Shown: positions 18,108-26,416 of the stretch, piece after piece
How the letters are laid out: each line of letters begins with the position of its first letter
Numbering within the stretch: position 1 is the first letter of the stretch
Assembly: GCA_017303875.1 (NCBI GenBank)
Contig: JAFLBP010000046.1
Span: forward strand, 1-40,156
Direction: 5' to 3'
Length of the DNA stretch: 40,156 bases
Source of the DNA: Chitinophagales bacterium
GTDB lineage: Bacteria > Bacteroidota > Bacteroidia > Chitinophagales > Saprospiraceae
Notes under the pieces: generated by a model
What the model saw: the letters and a program-made list of their open reading frames with translations, nothing else
Database searches by the model: none
Told to the model about the DNA's origin: nothing
Program-made: the position numbers and the translations under genes

Positions 18108-18824
18108 ATGGCAGAGCTGAAATACAAACGCATTCTCCTCAAACTCTCGGGCGAAAGCCTCATGGGCACGCAAAGATTCGGCATTGAAGCCGATATGCTT
18201 GGCCACTACGCCCAACAGGTAAAAGAACTGCGCGATCTGGGCGCCGAAATTGCCATCGTTATCGGTGGCGGTAATATTTTCAGAGGCCTGCAAGCCGAAA
18301 GAACCGGCATCGAAGGCGTTACCGGCGATTATATGGGTATGCTGGCCACCGTCATCAACGGCCTGGCCCTGCAAAGTGCCCTCGAAAGCCTCGGCGTGTA
18401 CACCCGTATGATGACCGCCCTTAAAATGGAAAGTGTGGCAGAACCCTATATCCGCCGCCGTGCCATCCGCCATCTCGAAAAGGGCCGCGTGGTAATTTGT
18501 GCTGCCGGAACCGGAAATCCTTTCTTCACCACCGACAGCGCCGCCGCCCTGCGCGCCAACGAAATCAAGGCTGATGTAATTCTTAAAGGTACCCGTGTAG
18601 ATGGCATCTACACCGCCGACCCGGAAAAAGATCCTACGGCCGTGCGTTTCGACAAGCTGACCTTCGCCAAGGTTATCAGCCTCGGCCTGGAAGTGATGGA
18701 CATGACGGCCTTCACGCTCTGCCGGGAAAACAACATGCCCATCATCGTATTCGACATCAATAAACCCGACAACCTGCGCCGCATTATCCTCGGCGAAGAA
18801 GTGGGTACGCTCGTAGAAGCATAA
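18108..18824 (+). CDS. pyrH: UMP kinase
   Basis: Phosphorylates UMP to UDP with ATP in pyrimidine nucleotide synthesis. The 238 residues match the bacterial amino-acid-kinase-fold enzyme. Visible are the N-terminal YKRILLKLSGESLMG, the glycine-rich IGGGNIFRG, the UMP-site segment FFTTDSAAALRA, and DVILKGTRVDGIYTADPEKDP, the usual PyrH signature. The ATG at 18108 follows an A/T-rich stretch with a near-consensus GACCTTTG at about 18046-18053. The stop is 3 bases before the xth start, so the two genes form an operon. Bacterial pyrH is often next to frr or tsf; here it is paired with an exonuclease instead. Confidence 0.97.
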   Translation: MAELKYKRILLKLSGESLMGTQRFGIEADMLGHYAQQVKELRDLGAEIAIVIGGGNIFRGLQAERTGIEGVTGDYMGMLATVINGLALQSALESLGVYTRMMTALKMESVAEPYIRRRAIRHLEKGRVVICAAGTGNPFFTTDSAAALRANEIKADVILKGTRVDGIYTADPEKDPTAVRFDKLTFAKVISLGLEVMDMTAFTLCRENNMPIIVFDINKPDNLRRIILGEEVGTLVEA

Positions 18825-18827
18825 CTT

Positions 18828-19595
18828 ATGCGCATAATTTCTTACAACCTCAATGGTATTCGCTCGGCCATCAGCAAGGGCCTCTGGGAATGGCTCGCCA
18901 CTGAAAATCCGGATATTTTTTGTGTGCAGGAAACCAAAGCCCAACGCGAGGATGTCGGGCTGCTCGAAGCCGAAGCCATGGGTTATCACGTCTATTTTCA
19001 TGCAGCCGAGAAAAAAGGCTACAGCGGTGTGGCAACTTTTTCCAAACGCCCGGCCGACAAAGTGGTGATGGGCTGCGGTATCCCGACCTACGACCGCGAA
19101 GGCCGCATCCTGCGCACCGATTTTGGCGACCTGACCATCTTAAACTGCTATTTTCCTTCCGGTACTACCGGCGACGAGCGGCAAGGGGTCAAAATGGCCT
19201 TTCTGGAAGATTTTTACAATTGGGTACAGGCGCTTCGCCAGGAACGCCCCAACCTCATCATTGTGGGCGATTACAATATTGCCCACAACGAAATAGACAT
19301 CCACGACCCCAAAGGCAACAAAAACAGCACGGGCTTCCTGCCCGAAGAACGCGCCTGGATGAGCCGCTGGTTCGAATCGGGCTTTACAGATGCCTACCGC
19401 TACCTGAACCCCGATAAAGTGGAATATTCGTGGTGGAGTTTTCGCGCCGGTGCGCGCAGCCGCAACAAGGGCTGGCGCATTGATTATCAGTCGGTTAGCA
19501 GCAATTTAAGCGAACACCTGCGCTGGGCGGGCCACCTCACGGAAGCCGTGCATTCCGATCATTGCGGGGTGAAGGTGGAGCTGGAGTGGGAGTAG
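18828..19595 (+). CDS. xth: exodeoxyribonuclease III / AP endonuclease
   Basis: Base-excision repair nuclease that cuts at abasic sites and degrades 3' ends. The 255 residues match the ExoIII/ExoA family. Motifs in order: IISYNLNGIRSA with the metal-site Asn, QETKAQ with the metal-binding Glu, IIVGDYNIAHNEIDI with catalytic Asp and Asn, and the C-terminal SDHCGV with the Asp-His pair. The gene starts 3 bases after pyrH and probably shares its message. It ends only 3 bases from the stop of the convergent rfbC, leaving no room for a terminator between them. Confidence 0.96.
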   Translation: MRIISYNLNGIRSAISKGLWEWLATENPDIFCVQETKAQREDVGLLEAEAMGYHVYFHAAEKKGYSGVATFSKRPADKVVMGCGIPTYDREGRILRTDFGDLTILNCYFPSGTTGDERQGVKMAFLEDFYNWVQALRQERPNLIIVGDYNIAHNEIDIHDPKGNKNSTGFLPEERAWMSRWFESGFTDAYRYLNPDKVEYSWWSFRAGARSRNKGWRIDYQSVSSNLSEHLRWAGHLTEAVHSDHCGVKVELEWE

Positions 19596-19598
19596 CGT

Positions 19599-20129
19599 TT
19601 AATCCAGATACGGCAACTCCTTATCCTTCTCCGACACAATCACCTGACTGAGGTCAAAACCCCAGTCGATGCCCACCTTGGGGTCGTCGTAGCGAAGGCC
19701 GCCTTCATGGGCTTTGGAGTAAAAATTATCGCATTTATAGGCAAATTCTGCTGTTTCGCTGAGCACTAAGTAGCCGTGTGCAAAACCGCGCGGCACAAAC
19801 AACTGCTTTTTGTTTTCCGCACTCAGGCGGATGCCATACCACTGGCCGTAGGTGGCAGAATCCGGGCGCAAATCAACCGCCACATCCAATACTTCGCCTT
19901 CTACAACCCGCACGAGTTTGGCCTGCGCCATCTCGCCCGACTGATAGTGCAAACCACGCAGCACACCGCGCGTGGAGCGCGCCTGATTGTCTTGCACAAA
20001 ATCACACTGAATACCGGCCTGCTCCCAGGTACGGCGATTGTAGCTTTCAAAAAAGTAGCCGCGTTCGTCGCTGAAAACGGCAGGCTCAAAAACGATTAAA
20101 CCCTCAATGGGTGTCGGGAAAAAAGGCAT
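19599..20129 (-). CDS. rfbC: dTDP-4-dehydrorhamnose 3,5-epimerase
   Basis: Third step of dTDP-L-rhamnose synthesis for surface polysaccharide. The 176-residue cupin shows the RmlC hallmarks: FSDERGYFFESYN, the catalytic histidine in VLRGLHYQ, the KLVRVVEGEVLDVAVDLR strand pair, PRGFAHGYLVLSE, and YKCDNFY with the catalytic tyrosine. No rfbA, rfbB or rfbD lies in the window, so the gene is away from the rest of its pathway. It has its own promoter 27 bases upstream and lies 51 bases after the VWA gene. The O-antigen ligase-like gene at 27-28 kb is another polysaccharide gene but is not linked to it. Confidence 0.97.
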   Translation of the reverse strand: MPFFPTPIEGLIVFEPAVFSDERGYFFESYNRRTWEQAGIQCDFVQDNQARSTRGVLRGLHYQSGEMAQAKLVRVVEGEVLDVAVDLRPDSATYGQWYGIRLSAENKKQLFVPRGFAHGYLVLSETAEFAYKCDNFYSKAHEGGLRYDDPKVGIDWGFDLSQVIVSEKDKELPYLD

Positions 20130-20155
20130 GGTATAAAATTGCTTTAGGCGCGGGG

Positions 20156-20163
20156 CAAAGATA
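20156..20163 (-). promoter_or_regulatory. -7 box of rfbC
   Basis: The minus strand reads TATCTTTG, an exact TAnnTTTG match, with a predicted start near 20149, about 20 bases before the ATG at 20129. This suggests rfbC does not depend only on read-through from the VWA operon. Confidence 0.55.
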
Positions 20164-20180
20164 AACCGGGATTTGGATAA

Positions 20181-21170
20181 TCACACGCCCAGCACAGAAC
20201 GTGCCAGCAAGCGGCGCAACAATATATCCAGCGCCAGCAACAAAAGGGCCAGGCCCAGCGGCCAATAATAGTAATCGGTATAGCGCTGGAAACGCCTGAC
20301 CTCCACCTTGGTTTTTTCTAATTGATCAATTTCCTGGTACACCGCAGCCAGTTCCTGTTCTGAAAAGGCACGGTAAAAACGCCCGCGCGTTTTTTGGGCG
20401 ATTTCCTGAAGTAATTCCGTGTTAAAATGGGTTTCCCGATAGTCAAAGTAAAAAGAGCCGTCCGCTTGTTGGCCTACGGGCATCAATACATTGCCATCGG
20501 TGCCAATGCCCAGCGTATATACGCGGATGCCATACACCTGTGCCAGCTCGGTAGCGGTTTCCGGGCGGAGTTCGGAGCGGCCGTCGTCTTCGCCGTCTGT
20601 CAGAAGGATGATCACTTTACTTTTTGCCGGACTGTCTTTCAGGCGATTGACGGCGGTAGCGAGGCCGGGGCCGATGGCCGTGCCATGTGCGATGCGGCCA
20701 ACTTCTATTTTTTCAATAAAATCAAGAATGACTTTATGATCGGTTGTAGGCGGCGAGAAGGTGAATGCTTCAAAGGAAAAAACGGCCAGTCCGATGCGGT
20801 CATACGGTCGTTTGCGGACAAAATCGGCGGCTACTTTTTTGGTGACGCTCAGGCGGTCGGGTTCAAAATCGCGGCTCAGCATGCTCAGGGAAATATCCAT
20901 AGCCAGCATGATGTCTATGGCGTCGGCATTTACCTGTTCTTCCTGCCATTGGCGTTGCGGGCGGGCCAGCGCAATCAGGAGGCAGCATATAGCGCTTGCT
21001 TGCAGCCAGGGGGTAATGTATCGCCAGGCGAAGGTGCGCCAGCTGCCTTGCATAGAGGGGGCGGTGTTGCGCCAGGCGCCCATCCCCTGCTTATTGCGCA
21101 GGCGCCAGAATCCCCAAAGCAGAAAAGGAAGGGCTAAAAACCATAACGGACTGGCAAATATCAGGCTCAT
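20181..21170 (-). CDS. membrane VWA protein, BatA type
   Basis: A 329-residue inner-membrane protein with the von Willebrand A domain facing the periplasm or cytoplasm. There are two N-terminal hydrophobic segments (about 8-22 and 53-69). The VWA domain opens with an intact MIDAS motif, AMDISLSM (Asp92, Ser94, Ser96), and includes LLTDGEDDGRSE as the third MIDAS loop. A C-terminal span (YYYWPLGLALLLLALDILL) precedes a basic tail. This is the layout of Bacteroidota BatA, linked to MoxR/Bat systems in stress tolerance, with proposed chaperone-like roles. Its ATG overlaps the upstream stop by 4 bases (ATGA), indicating translational coupling. A second VWA (BatB), TPR (BatC) and BatD are not downstream, where rfbC follows. 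Confidence 0.92.
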   Translation of the reverse strand: MSLIFASPLWFLALPFLLWGFWRLRNKQGMGAWRNTAPSMQGSWRTFAWRYITPWLQASAICCLLIALARPQRQWQEEQVNADAIDIMLAMDISLSMLSRDFEPDRLSVTKKVAADFVRKRPYDRIGLAVFSFEAFTFSPPTTDHKVILDFIEKIEVGRIAHGTAIGPGLATAVNRLKDSPAKSKVIILLTDGEDDGRSELRPETATELAQVYGIRVYTLGIGTDGNVLMPVGQQADGSFYFDYRETHFNTELLQEIAQKTRGRFYRAFSEQELAAVYQEIDQLEKTKVEVRRFQRYTDYYYWPLGLALLLLALDILLRRLLARSVLGV

Positions 21171-22078
21171 GCGCTCGGCGAATTTTGTGCCGGTGGCTCC
21201 GGGCGGGTTTGCAGTACAAAGTTGCGGGCCAGCATCAGGGCTTCGCTGTGCCAGCTATCTGGCGGTATGGATTTAGCAAATTTGGCCAGATCGGCTTCGC
21301 GCAGCAGCATTTCGGTTTGTTCAAGGAGTTCGGGTGCAATTTGCTGCTTGTTGAGGGCGCGTACAATTTCGTAGCTGCTCAATTCCGGCGCAGGAATCCG
21401 GAAACGTGCAGCGAGGTATTGTCTTAAAATGTCAGTCAGCGCGGCGTAGTACCCTTTAATGTCGCCGCGTTGCCAGCGCTGTGCATTTTCCAGTTCGGCA
21501 AAGGCGCGCATTGCGCGTTCATGGGGTGGGAGCGCGCTGGTGTGGGTAGCTTGACGTTGGCGGCTCTTCCAGGCCCACCAGACAAAAAAAGCCGTGAGCA
21601 GAAAACTGAAAACGAGCAGGGCGATAATCCAGTTTTTATAGTCGGTCCAGTGTTTGGGTTCGCGATGAATGTCTTTAATTTCGGCCATATCGGCCAGGTC
21701 GCTGCCGGCCGGGGTTGGGGTAATGACAATTTCCAGCGGATTGGTTTGCGCGGCACTGCCGTCGGCTTTAAGCAGCGTTAGGGGTGGCAACTGAACGGTA
21801 TCGGCATCAAAAAAAATAACGGTAATGGTTTGCCGCCATTCGCCTGTATTATGGGCTTGCCAGCGGCTGCTTTCGAGAATGTTTTGAGGGGTAAGGACTT
21901 GTTGCCAGGGCGCCAGTTCGCTTGGCCGGGGTTCGCCGCCGTTTTTGAGCGATAAATAAATTTTAAAAGGATTTCCGGTTTCCACGTGGCTGCTGTCAGT
22001 AAACGCCAGCGCGTCCGTTTGCGCATGCAGCGCCACGAATCCGAGCAAAAAGCAACAACACCACAATATTTTTTTCAT
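21167..22078 (-). CDS. membrane protein of the Bat operon (BatD/DUF4381-like)
   Basis: A 303-residue protein with a signal peptide (MKKILWCCCFLLGFVALHAQ), a beta-rich periplasmic domain of about 120 residues (SHVETGNPFKIYLSLKN, TVIFFDADTVQLPPLTL), one membrane span near 151-171 (WIIALLVFSFLLTAFFVWWAW) and a basic, helical cytoplasmic tail. The early domain looks like one BatD-type immunoglobulin-like repeat, and the tail (YYAALTDILRQYLAARF, then a leucine-rich segment) looks like DUF4381. Position between DUF58 and the VWA gene agrees with that. The match to a named family is by layout rather than by a diagnostic motif, so the exact name is uncertain. Confidence 0.75.
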   Translation of the reverse strand: MKKILWCCCFLLGFVALHAQTDALAFTDSSHVETGNPFKIYLSLKNGGEPRPSELAPWQQVLTPQNILESSRWQAHNTGEWRQTITVIFFDADTVQLPPLTLLKADGSAAQTNPLEIVITPTPAGSDLADMAEIKDIHREPKHWTDYKNWIIALLVFSFLLTAFFVWWAWKSRQRQATHTSALPPHERAMRAFAELENAQRWQRGDIKGYYAALTDILRQYLAARFRIPAPELSSYEIVRALNKQQIAPELLEQTEMLLREADLAKFAKSIPPDSWHSEALMLARNFVLQTRPEPPAQNSPSA

Positions 22079-22111
22079 AAAAATTAATCCCTGATCCGGA
22101 CGATGGTGGTT

Positions 22112-22990
22112 TTAGATGGCATGGCTGGAGCGGCGTTCAAACAATTGCAACAGGTGCGGGGCGTAGGGTTGGTCGCTGCGGATGGAAACCAGATCGGCGC
22201 CGGATTTGCGGAAGTTTTGCGCTGTCCGAGCCTGTCGTTGGTCAAAAATTTCGCGGTAGCGGCGACGTTGCGCCGGATCGCTGCTGTCGATCCAATGCTC
22301 GGCCCCACTTTCTGCATCGCGCCAGCGTATTGGTCCCAGATCGGGCAAATCGCGCTCAAGGGCATCCCAGCAATGAATGCCAATCAGCTCATGGCGTCGT
22401 GCCATCACGGCAATGGATTTTTCATAGTCTGCTGCCTGAAAATCAGACAACAGTACGCATACGCTGCGTTGCTTGAGCACATTGCGGGCAAATCGCAGGG
22501 CGCCGGCCAGATCCGTTCCCAGGCCTTCGCCCTCGGTTTGTAAAAGCTCGCGTACAATACGCAGCACATGCTGGCGACCTTTTTTGGGCGGAATGTAGAG
22601 CAGGGGTTTGTCGGCAAAAAGCAGCAGACCTACTTTGTCGTTGTTGGCTTCGGCGGAAAATGCCAGTACGGCGCAGATTTCTGCAATTAATTCGCGTTTG
22701 TCGGGGCCTTGTGCGCCAAAAAAAGTAGAACCACTGAGGTCGGCCAGCAGCAGCAGGGTTTGTTCGCGTTCCTCTTCAAAAATTTTGATGTAGGCCTCGC
22801 CGGTACGGGCCGTTACGTTCCAGTCGATGGCACGCACATCATCGCCGAACTGATACTGCCGCACTTCGCTGAACGACATACCGCGGCCCTTGAAGGCGCT
22901 GTGGTAGCCGCCAACGAACAATTGCCTGCTCAGTCGCCGTATCCGGATTTCAATTTTCCGGACTTTTTTGATGAGTTCGCTGATTTCCAT
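22112..22990 (-). CDS. DUF58 domain protein of the MoxR/Bat operon
   Basis: A 292-residue cytoplasmic protein. It has the DUF58 signature of Bacteroidota Bat operons: the N-terminal IRRLSRQLFVGGYHSAFKGRGMSF, then FGDDVRAIDWNVTARTGEAYIKIFEEERE, then a VWA-like fold starting LLLADLSGSTFFG with a partial metal-site motif (DLSGS). These proteins usually act with a MoxR AAA ATPase encoded immediately upstream; here the upstream gene is an OsmC protein 30 bases away. Downstream, 33 bases separate it from the membrane partner. Family assignment is firm; the molecular role of DUF58 is not known. Confidence 0.93.
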   Translation of the reverse strand: MEISELIKKVRKIEIRIRRLSRQLFVGGYHSAFKGRGMSFSEVRQYQFGDDVRAIDWNVTARTGEAYIKIFEEEREQTLLLLADLSGSTFFGAQGPDKRELIAEICAVLAFSAEANNDKVGLLLFADKPLLYIPPKKGRQHVLRIVRELLQTEGEGLGTDLAGALRFARNVLKQRSVCVLLSDFQAADYEKSIAVMARRHELIGIHCWDALERDLPDLGPIRWRDAESGAEHWIDSSDPAQRRRYREIFDQRQARTAQNFRKSGADLVSIRSDQPYAPHLLQLFERRSSHAI

Positions 22991-23020
22991 AAGTTAACAG
23001 GTTGCTGCGGTGCGCGAAGC

Positions 23021-23422
23021 TTACCACTCAAAAACGATGGCTTGTTCCACGCCTTCACCGAGGCTGAGGCTGACCGGACAGGTTCGGCCGGCGGTTTCCA
23101 GCACCTGTCGCTGCCGTTCGTCAAAATCGTTGGGCGGCATAAGGATACGGATTTCCACGCCGCCGATGCGGCGCGGGTTGCTGGCCATAATTTTGTGTAC
23201 TTCGGCGCGGGCGCCGTCGATATTCCAGCCGTGGTTGCGGGCGCTGATGCCCATGATGGTGAGCATACAGGAAGCTAAGGAGGTAGCGCAGAGGTCGGTA
23301 GGCGAAAATGCCTCGCCTTTGCCCTGGTTGTCGGTGGGGGCATCGGTGATGATGACCTGTCCCGATTGCAGGTGTGTGGCTTCGGTGCGTAGCTCGCCGA
23401 GGTAGGTTACAGTAGCGGTCAT
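23021..23422 (-). CDS. OsmC family peroxiredoxin-like protein
   Basis: A 133-residue cytoplasmic protein of the OsmC/Ohr fold, which reduces organic peroxides through two cysteines. Both are present: one in SLASCMLTIMG, in the long central helix, and one in AGRTCPVSLSL. The order beta-sheet, GEAFSPTDLCATSLASC, then RIGGVEIRI is standard. It lies 30 bases upstream of the DUF58 gene in the place normally taken by moxR, and may be co-transcribed with it. I see no clear promoter box in the 71 bases between it and phoH. Confidence 0.92.
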   Translation of the reverse strand: MTATVTYLGELRTEATHLQSGQVIITDAPTDNQGKGEAFSPTDLCATSLASCMLTIMGISARNHGWNIDGARAEVHKIMASNPRRIGGVEIRILMPPNDFDERQRQVLETAGRTCPVSLSLGEGVEQAIVFEW

Positions 23423-23493
23423 GCTTTATAGCGTATCATTAAACGGGGAGTTGCTTTTGAAGGCATCGCCGTTGTGTTTTTTCATCAGTATGT

Positions 23494-24561
23494 TTACTGT
23501 GCTTCTGTGCCCGGCTCCTGTGGCTGCTCGGGCTCTTGCTCGGTTTGCTGTTCCTTATCCGCATTTTGCCAGGCCTTTTTGCGCTCGCGTTTGAGGCGCT
23601 CCTCGTTTTCGATTTTCTCGTAAGCCTTGATGATTTCCTTTACCAAGCGGTGGCGCACTACGTCTTCGGTGGTCAGGTTGATGACTGCAATGCCGTCTAC
23701 ACCGTCGAGAATATCCACGGCCTGGCGCAGGCCTGATTTCTGGTGGTGTGGCAGGTCAATCTGGCTCAGGTCGCCGGTAATGATACAGCGGGCGCTGGGG
23801 CCGAGACGGGTGAGGAACATTTTGAGTTGCAGGGGAGATGCGTTCTGGGCTTCGTCGAGAATGATGTAGGCATTATCCAGAGTGCGGCCGCGCATAAAAG
23901 CCAACGGGGCGATTTCGATAATGCGGTTTTCCATGAAGAAGTTGAGCTTGTCCATGGGTAACATGTCGTCGAGCGCGTCGTAGAGCGGGCGCAGGTAGGG
24001 ATCTACCTTTTCCTTAAGGTCGCCGGGCAGAAATCCGAGGTTTTCGCCGGCTTCCACGGCCGGGCGGGTCAGGACGATTTTTTTGACTAATTTGTTTTTC
24101 AGCGCACGCACAGCGATGGCCACTGCGGTATAGGTTTTACCCGTACCGGCCGGGCCGAGCGCAAACACGATGTCATTGGTATCGCAGACCTCCACCATAC
24201 GTTTCTGGTTGCGGGTTTTGGCCTTGATGGGGCGTCCTTCGCGGCCAAAAAGAATGGTATTGCCGTTGCTGCCGTCGCCATTGACTGGAATACGCACTTC
24301 AAAGGGGTTTTCGCCGCCGAGGAAGTCTTCAACGGTTTGTACCGGAAGTTCCTGGTGTTCACGCAGGTAGCGCACCATCGATTCAAATTTGGCTTTGGCC
24401 AGCTGCGAGTCTTTCTTTTCGCCGGAAATTTTCAGGTTGTTGCCCCTGGAGGTAATAACCACATCGGGGTAGCTTTTGCGCAACAGATTGAGTTTGACGT
24501 TGTTTTCGCCGTAGAGTTCTACGAGGTCGACGCCTTCGACCGTTAAAATAATTTCACTCAA
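23494..24561 (-). CDS. phoH: PhoH family ATPase
   Basis: A cytoplasmic P-loop ATPase linked to RNA metabolism and ribosome-associated processes; its precise reaction is not settled. Walker A is GPAGTGKT (about 136-143), with LTRPAVEAGENLGFLPGDL and Walker B IILDEAQNA, all standard for the family. The N-terminal 90 residues are the usual KH-like domain, and a Glu/Gln/Lys-rich tail of about 35 residues ends the protein. I choose a TTG start at 24561 (MSEIILTVEGVDLVELYGEN), the usual opening of the family, giving 355 residues; an in-frame TTG at 24606 is the alternative. A near-perfect promoter at 24659-24689 fits either start and leaves about 90 bases of leader for the one I chose. Confidence 0.93.
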   Translation of the reverse strand: MSEIILTVEGVDLVELYGENNVKLNLLRKSYPDVVITSRGNNLKISGEKKDSQLAKAKFESMVRYLREHQELPVQTVEDFLGGENPFEVRIPVNGDGSNGNTILFGREGRPIKAKTRNQKRMVEVCDTNDIVFALGPAGTGKTYTAVAIAVRALKNKLVKKIVLTRPAVEAGENLGFLPGDLKEKVDPYLRPLYDALDDMLPMDKLNFFMENRIIEIAPLAFMRGRTLDNAYIILDEAQNASPLQLKMFLTRLGPSARCIITGDLSQIDLPHHQKSGLRQAVDILDGVDGIAVINLTTEDVVRHRLVKEIIKAYEKIENEERLKRERKKAWQNADKEQQTEQEPEQPQEPGTEAQ

Positions 24562-24658
24562 AAGGAGTTTGTAGCTTTTGTGGCAGCGGGAAAAACGCGG
24601 GTCCAAGTGAAGCGGCTTCCGTCGGGTTCCATGCCTGGTGAAGGGATATTTTCGCCCA

Positions 24659-24689
24659 CAAATGTATCCGTTTGGAGGCAGATTTCAAA
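24659..24689 (-). promoter_or_regulatory. phoH promoter, complete -33/-7
   Basis: On the minus strand TTTG (24686-24689), a 19-base spacer and TACATTTG (24659-24666) match the full Bacteroidota consensus TTTG-N19-TAnnTTTG. It is one of the best promoters in the window. The start point would be near 24652. Confidence 0.75.
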
Positions 24690-24874
24690 CAAAATACAAG
24701 CCGCTAAAGTTTCCATTGGCCATTTTTTTAAAGAAAAATTCCGGACCAAACTTCAAAACGCCTGATTCCCTTGATTTGCAAAGGATTATTCAGGAGATAT
24801 TTTCTTAAACATGTTGCAACGCTTGAAAATTTTGTTTCAATTTTGCAGCACACTATTTGAGTGCCCCTTTATTT

Positions 24875-25645
24875 ATGCCCATCATAACCTTTACCTCAGA
24901 TTTCGGCGACAGCGACTACTACGCCGGCGCGCTCAAGGGCGCGCTGCTGCGCGCATGCCCCGACGCCCGGCTTGTAGATATTACCCACCGCATCGCGCCT
25001 TTCGATATTACGCAGGCGGCTTATGTGCTGCGCAATACCTGGCCGGAGTTTCCGGAAGGCACCCTGCACTGTATCGGGGTCAATTGTGTATACGGGCAAG
25101 GCTTTCGGTTTATTGCAGCCCGCCGGAACGGGCATTTTTTTCTGGCGCCCGACAATGGCCTGCTCACGCTGCTCTTCGGATCGCTCGATCCGCTTGATGT
25201 GCGCCTGTTGCCCACCAATGCCGAGCAGTATTTTGCCGTGAAATCGGTTTTTGCCTCGGCGGCTGAACACCTTTTGCAAGGCCGTCCCTTTGAAACGCTG
25301 GGCGAATACGCGCCGCCCCTGCTCGAACGCATCAGTATTCAGCCGGTTATCACCCCGTCACGAATCCGGGGCACCATTATTCATATTGACAATTTTGATA
25401 ATGCGGTGGTCAATATCCGCCGTGATTTATTTGAGCGGGAGGCTCAAAATCGAACATTTTCACTCTATTTCAAGCGCAACGACCCCATTACAAGGTTGTC
25501 TTCCAATTATTGCGATGTGCCGGTCGGGGAGCCGCTTTGCCTGTTCAACAGCGCCGGGTACCTCGAAATTGCCATCAACATGGGACGTGCCGCCACGCTG
25601 CTGGGCCTGAAATTAGAAGATGTGGTGGAGCTGGAATTTGAATAA
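24875..25645 (+). CDS. S-adenosylmethionine hydrolase (SAM hydroxide adenosyltransferase, DUF62)
   Basis: Family members hydrolyse SAM to adenosine and methionine and are homologues of the fluorinase/chlorinase. The 256 residues start MPIITFTSDFGDSDYYAG, the family N-terminus with the catalytic Asp in SDFG. It continues with VDITHRIAPFDITQAAYVL, GTLHCIGV and FFLAPDNGLLTLLFG. The C-terminal domain has GTIIHIDNFDNAVVNI. The ATG at 24875 is chosen over a TTG at 24857 because the family begins at the former, and because a near-consensus CAATTTTG box (24838-24845) would start transcription at about 24852. The gene is divergent from phoH and converges with the LOG gene, 11 bases apart. With ahcY it is one of two SAM-cycle genes in the window. 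Confidence 0.95.
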   Translation: MPIITFTSDFGDSDYYAGALKGALLRACPDARLVDITHRIAPFDITQAAYVLRNTWPEFPEGTLHCIGVNCVYGQGFRFIAARRNGHFFLAPDNGLLTLLFGSLDPLDVRLLPTNAEQYFAVKSVFASAAEHLLQGRPFETLGEYAPPLLERISIQPVITPSRIRGTIIHIDNFDNAVVNIRRDLFEREAQNRTFSLYFKRNDPITRLSSNYCDVPVGEPLCLFNSAGYLEIAINMGRAATLLGLKLEDVVELEFE

Positions 25646-25656
25646 ACACCGGGCTG

Positions 25657-26388
25657 CTACGATTTCTCAAACAGCCACCACAGGGGTTTTCTCCTTTTTA
25701 CAATTTTATAGTTGCTGCTGATGTAGCGGCGAATGTGCGCAATCGCCTCATCCATATCGTCGGTGAAAAGCAGAAGCTTGGTGTCTTCAGGCGAAATGGT
25801 GCCTTGCTCGACCATAAACCGGATATAATCCTGCATCGGCTGATAATAGGCGCCACCCATAACGACCATCGGAAAATCGCTGATTTTACGGGTCTGAATG
25901 AGGGTCAGGGTTTCAAAAAACTCATCCATGGTGCCAAATCCGCCCGGAAAAATCACAAAAGCGTAGGAGTATTTGATCAGCAGCACCTTGCGCACAAAAA
26001 AGTAGCGAAACAGCACAAACTTGTCGAGGTAAGGGTTTTCCTTTTGTTCGTGCGGCAACACAATATTGCAGGCCACCGATTTGCCACCGGCTTCTTTGGC
26101 GCCCCGATTGGCCGCTTCCATAATGCCCGGCCCGCCGCCGGTCATGATCGTGAAGCCCAGCTCCTTCACCATCCGGGCGCTCATCTGGCGCGCCGCTTCA
26201 TAGTATGGATGCCCTTCTTTAAAACGGGCCGATCCGAAAACGGTAATGCAGGGGCCGACGAAGTGGAGACCGCGGAAGCCGCGCAGGAACTCGCGAAATA
26301 CGCTGAATGCAAAGCCGAATTCATAGGTGCGGGCGGCCGGACCTTCCAGCCATACCGGCTCATCAGAGGAGATCAGTGGTTTTGCCAT
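25657..26388 (-). CDS. LOG family (TIGR00730-type) Rossmann-fold protein
   Basis: A 243-residue protein of the lysine-decarboxylase-like family, whose members release free cytokinin-type bases from nucleotides (phosphoribohydrolase). Key motifs are ITVFGSARF, MTGGGPGIMEAANRGA and PGGFGTMDEFFETLTLIQ; the last is the catalytic PGGxGTxxE. It is longer than typical LOG proteins (about 190 residues), with an extra N-terminal 40 residues before the Rossmann fold. It is the last gene of the ligase-rsmA-LOG operon, 28 bases after rsmA. The substrate is not known from sequence. Confidence 0.9.
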   Translation of the reverse strand: MAKPLISSDEPVWLEGPAARTYEFGFAFSVFREFLRGFRGLHFVGPCITVFGSARFKEGHPYYEAARQMSARMVKELGFTIMTGGGPGIMEAANRGAKEAGGKSVACNIVLPHEQKENPYLDKFVLFRYFFVRKVLLIKYSYAFVIFPGGFGTMDEFFETLTLIQTRKISDFPMVVMGGAYYQPMQDYIRFMVEQGTISPEDTKLLLFTDDMDEAIAHIRRYISSNYKIVKRRKPLWWLFEKS

Positions 26389-26416
26389 AATCAGATTTTC
26401 AGGAAAATGGTATATA

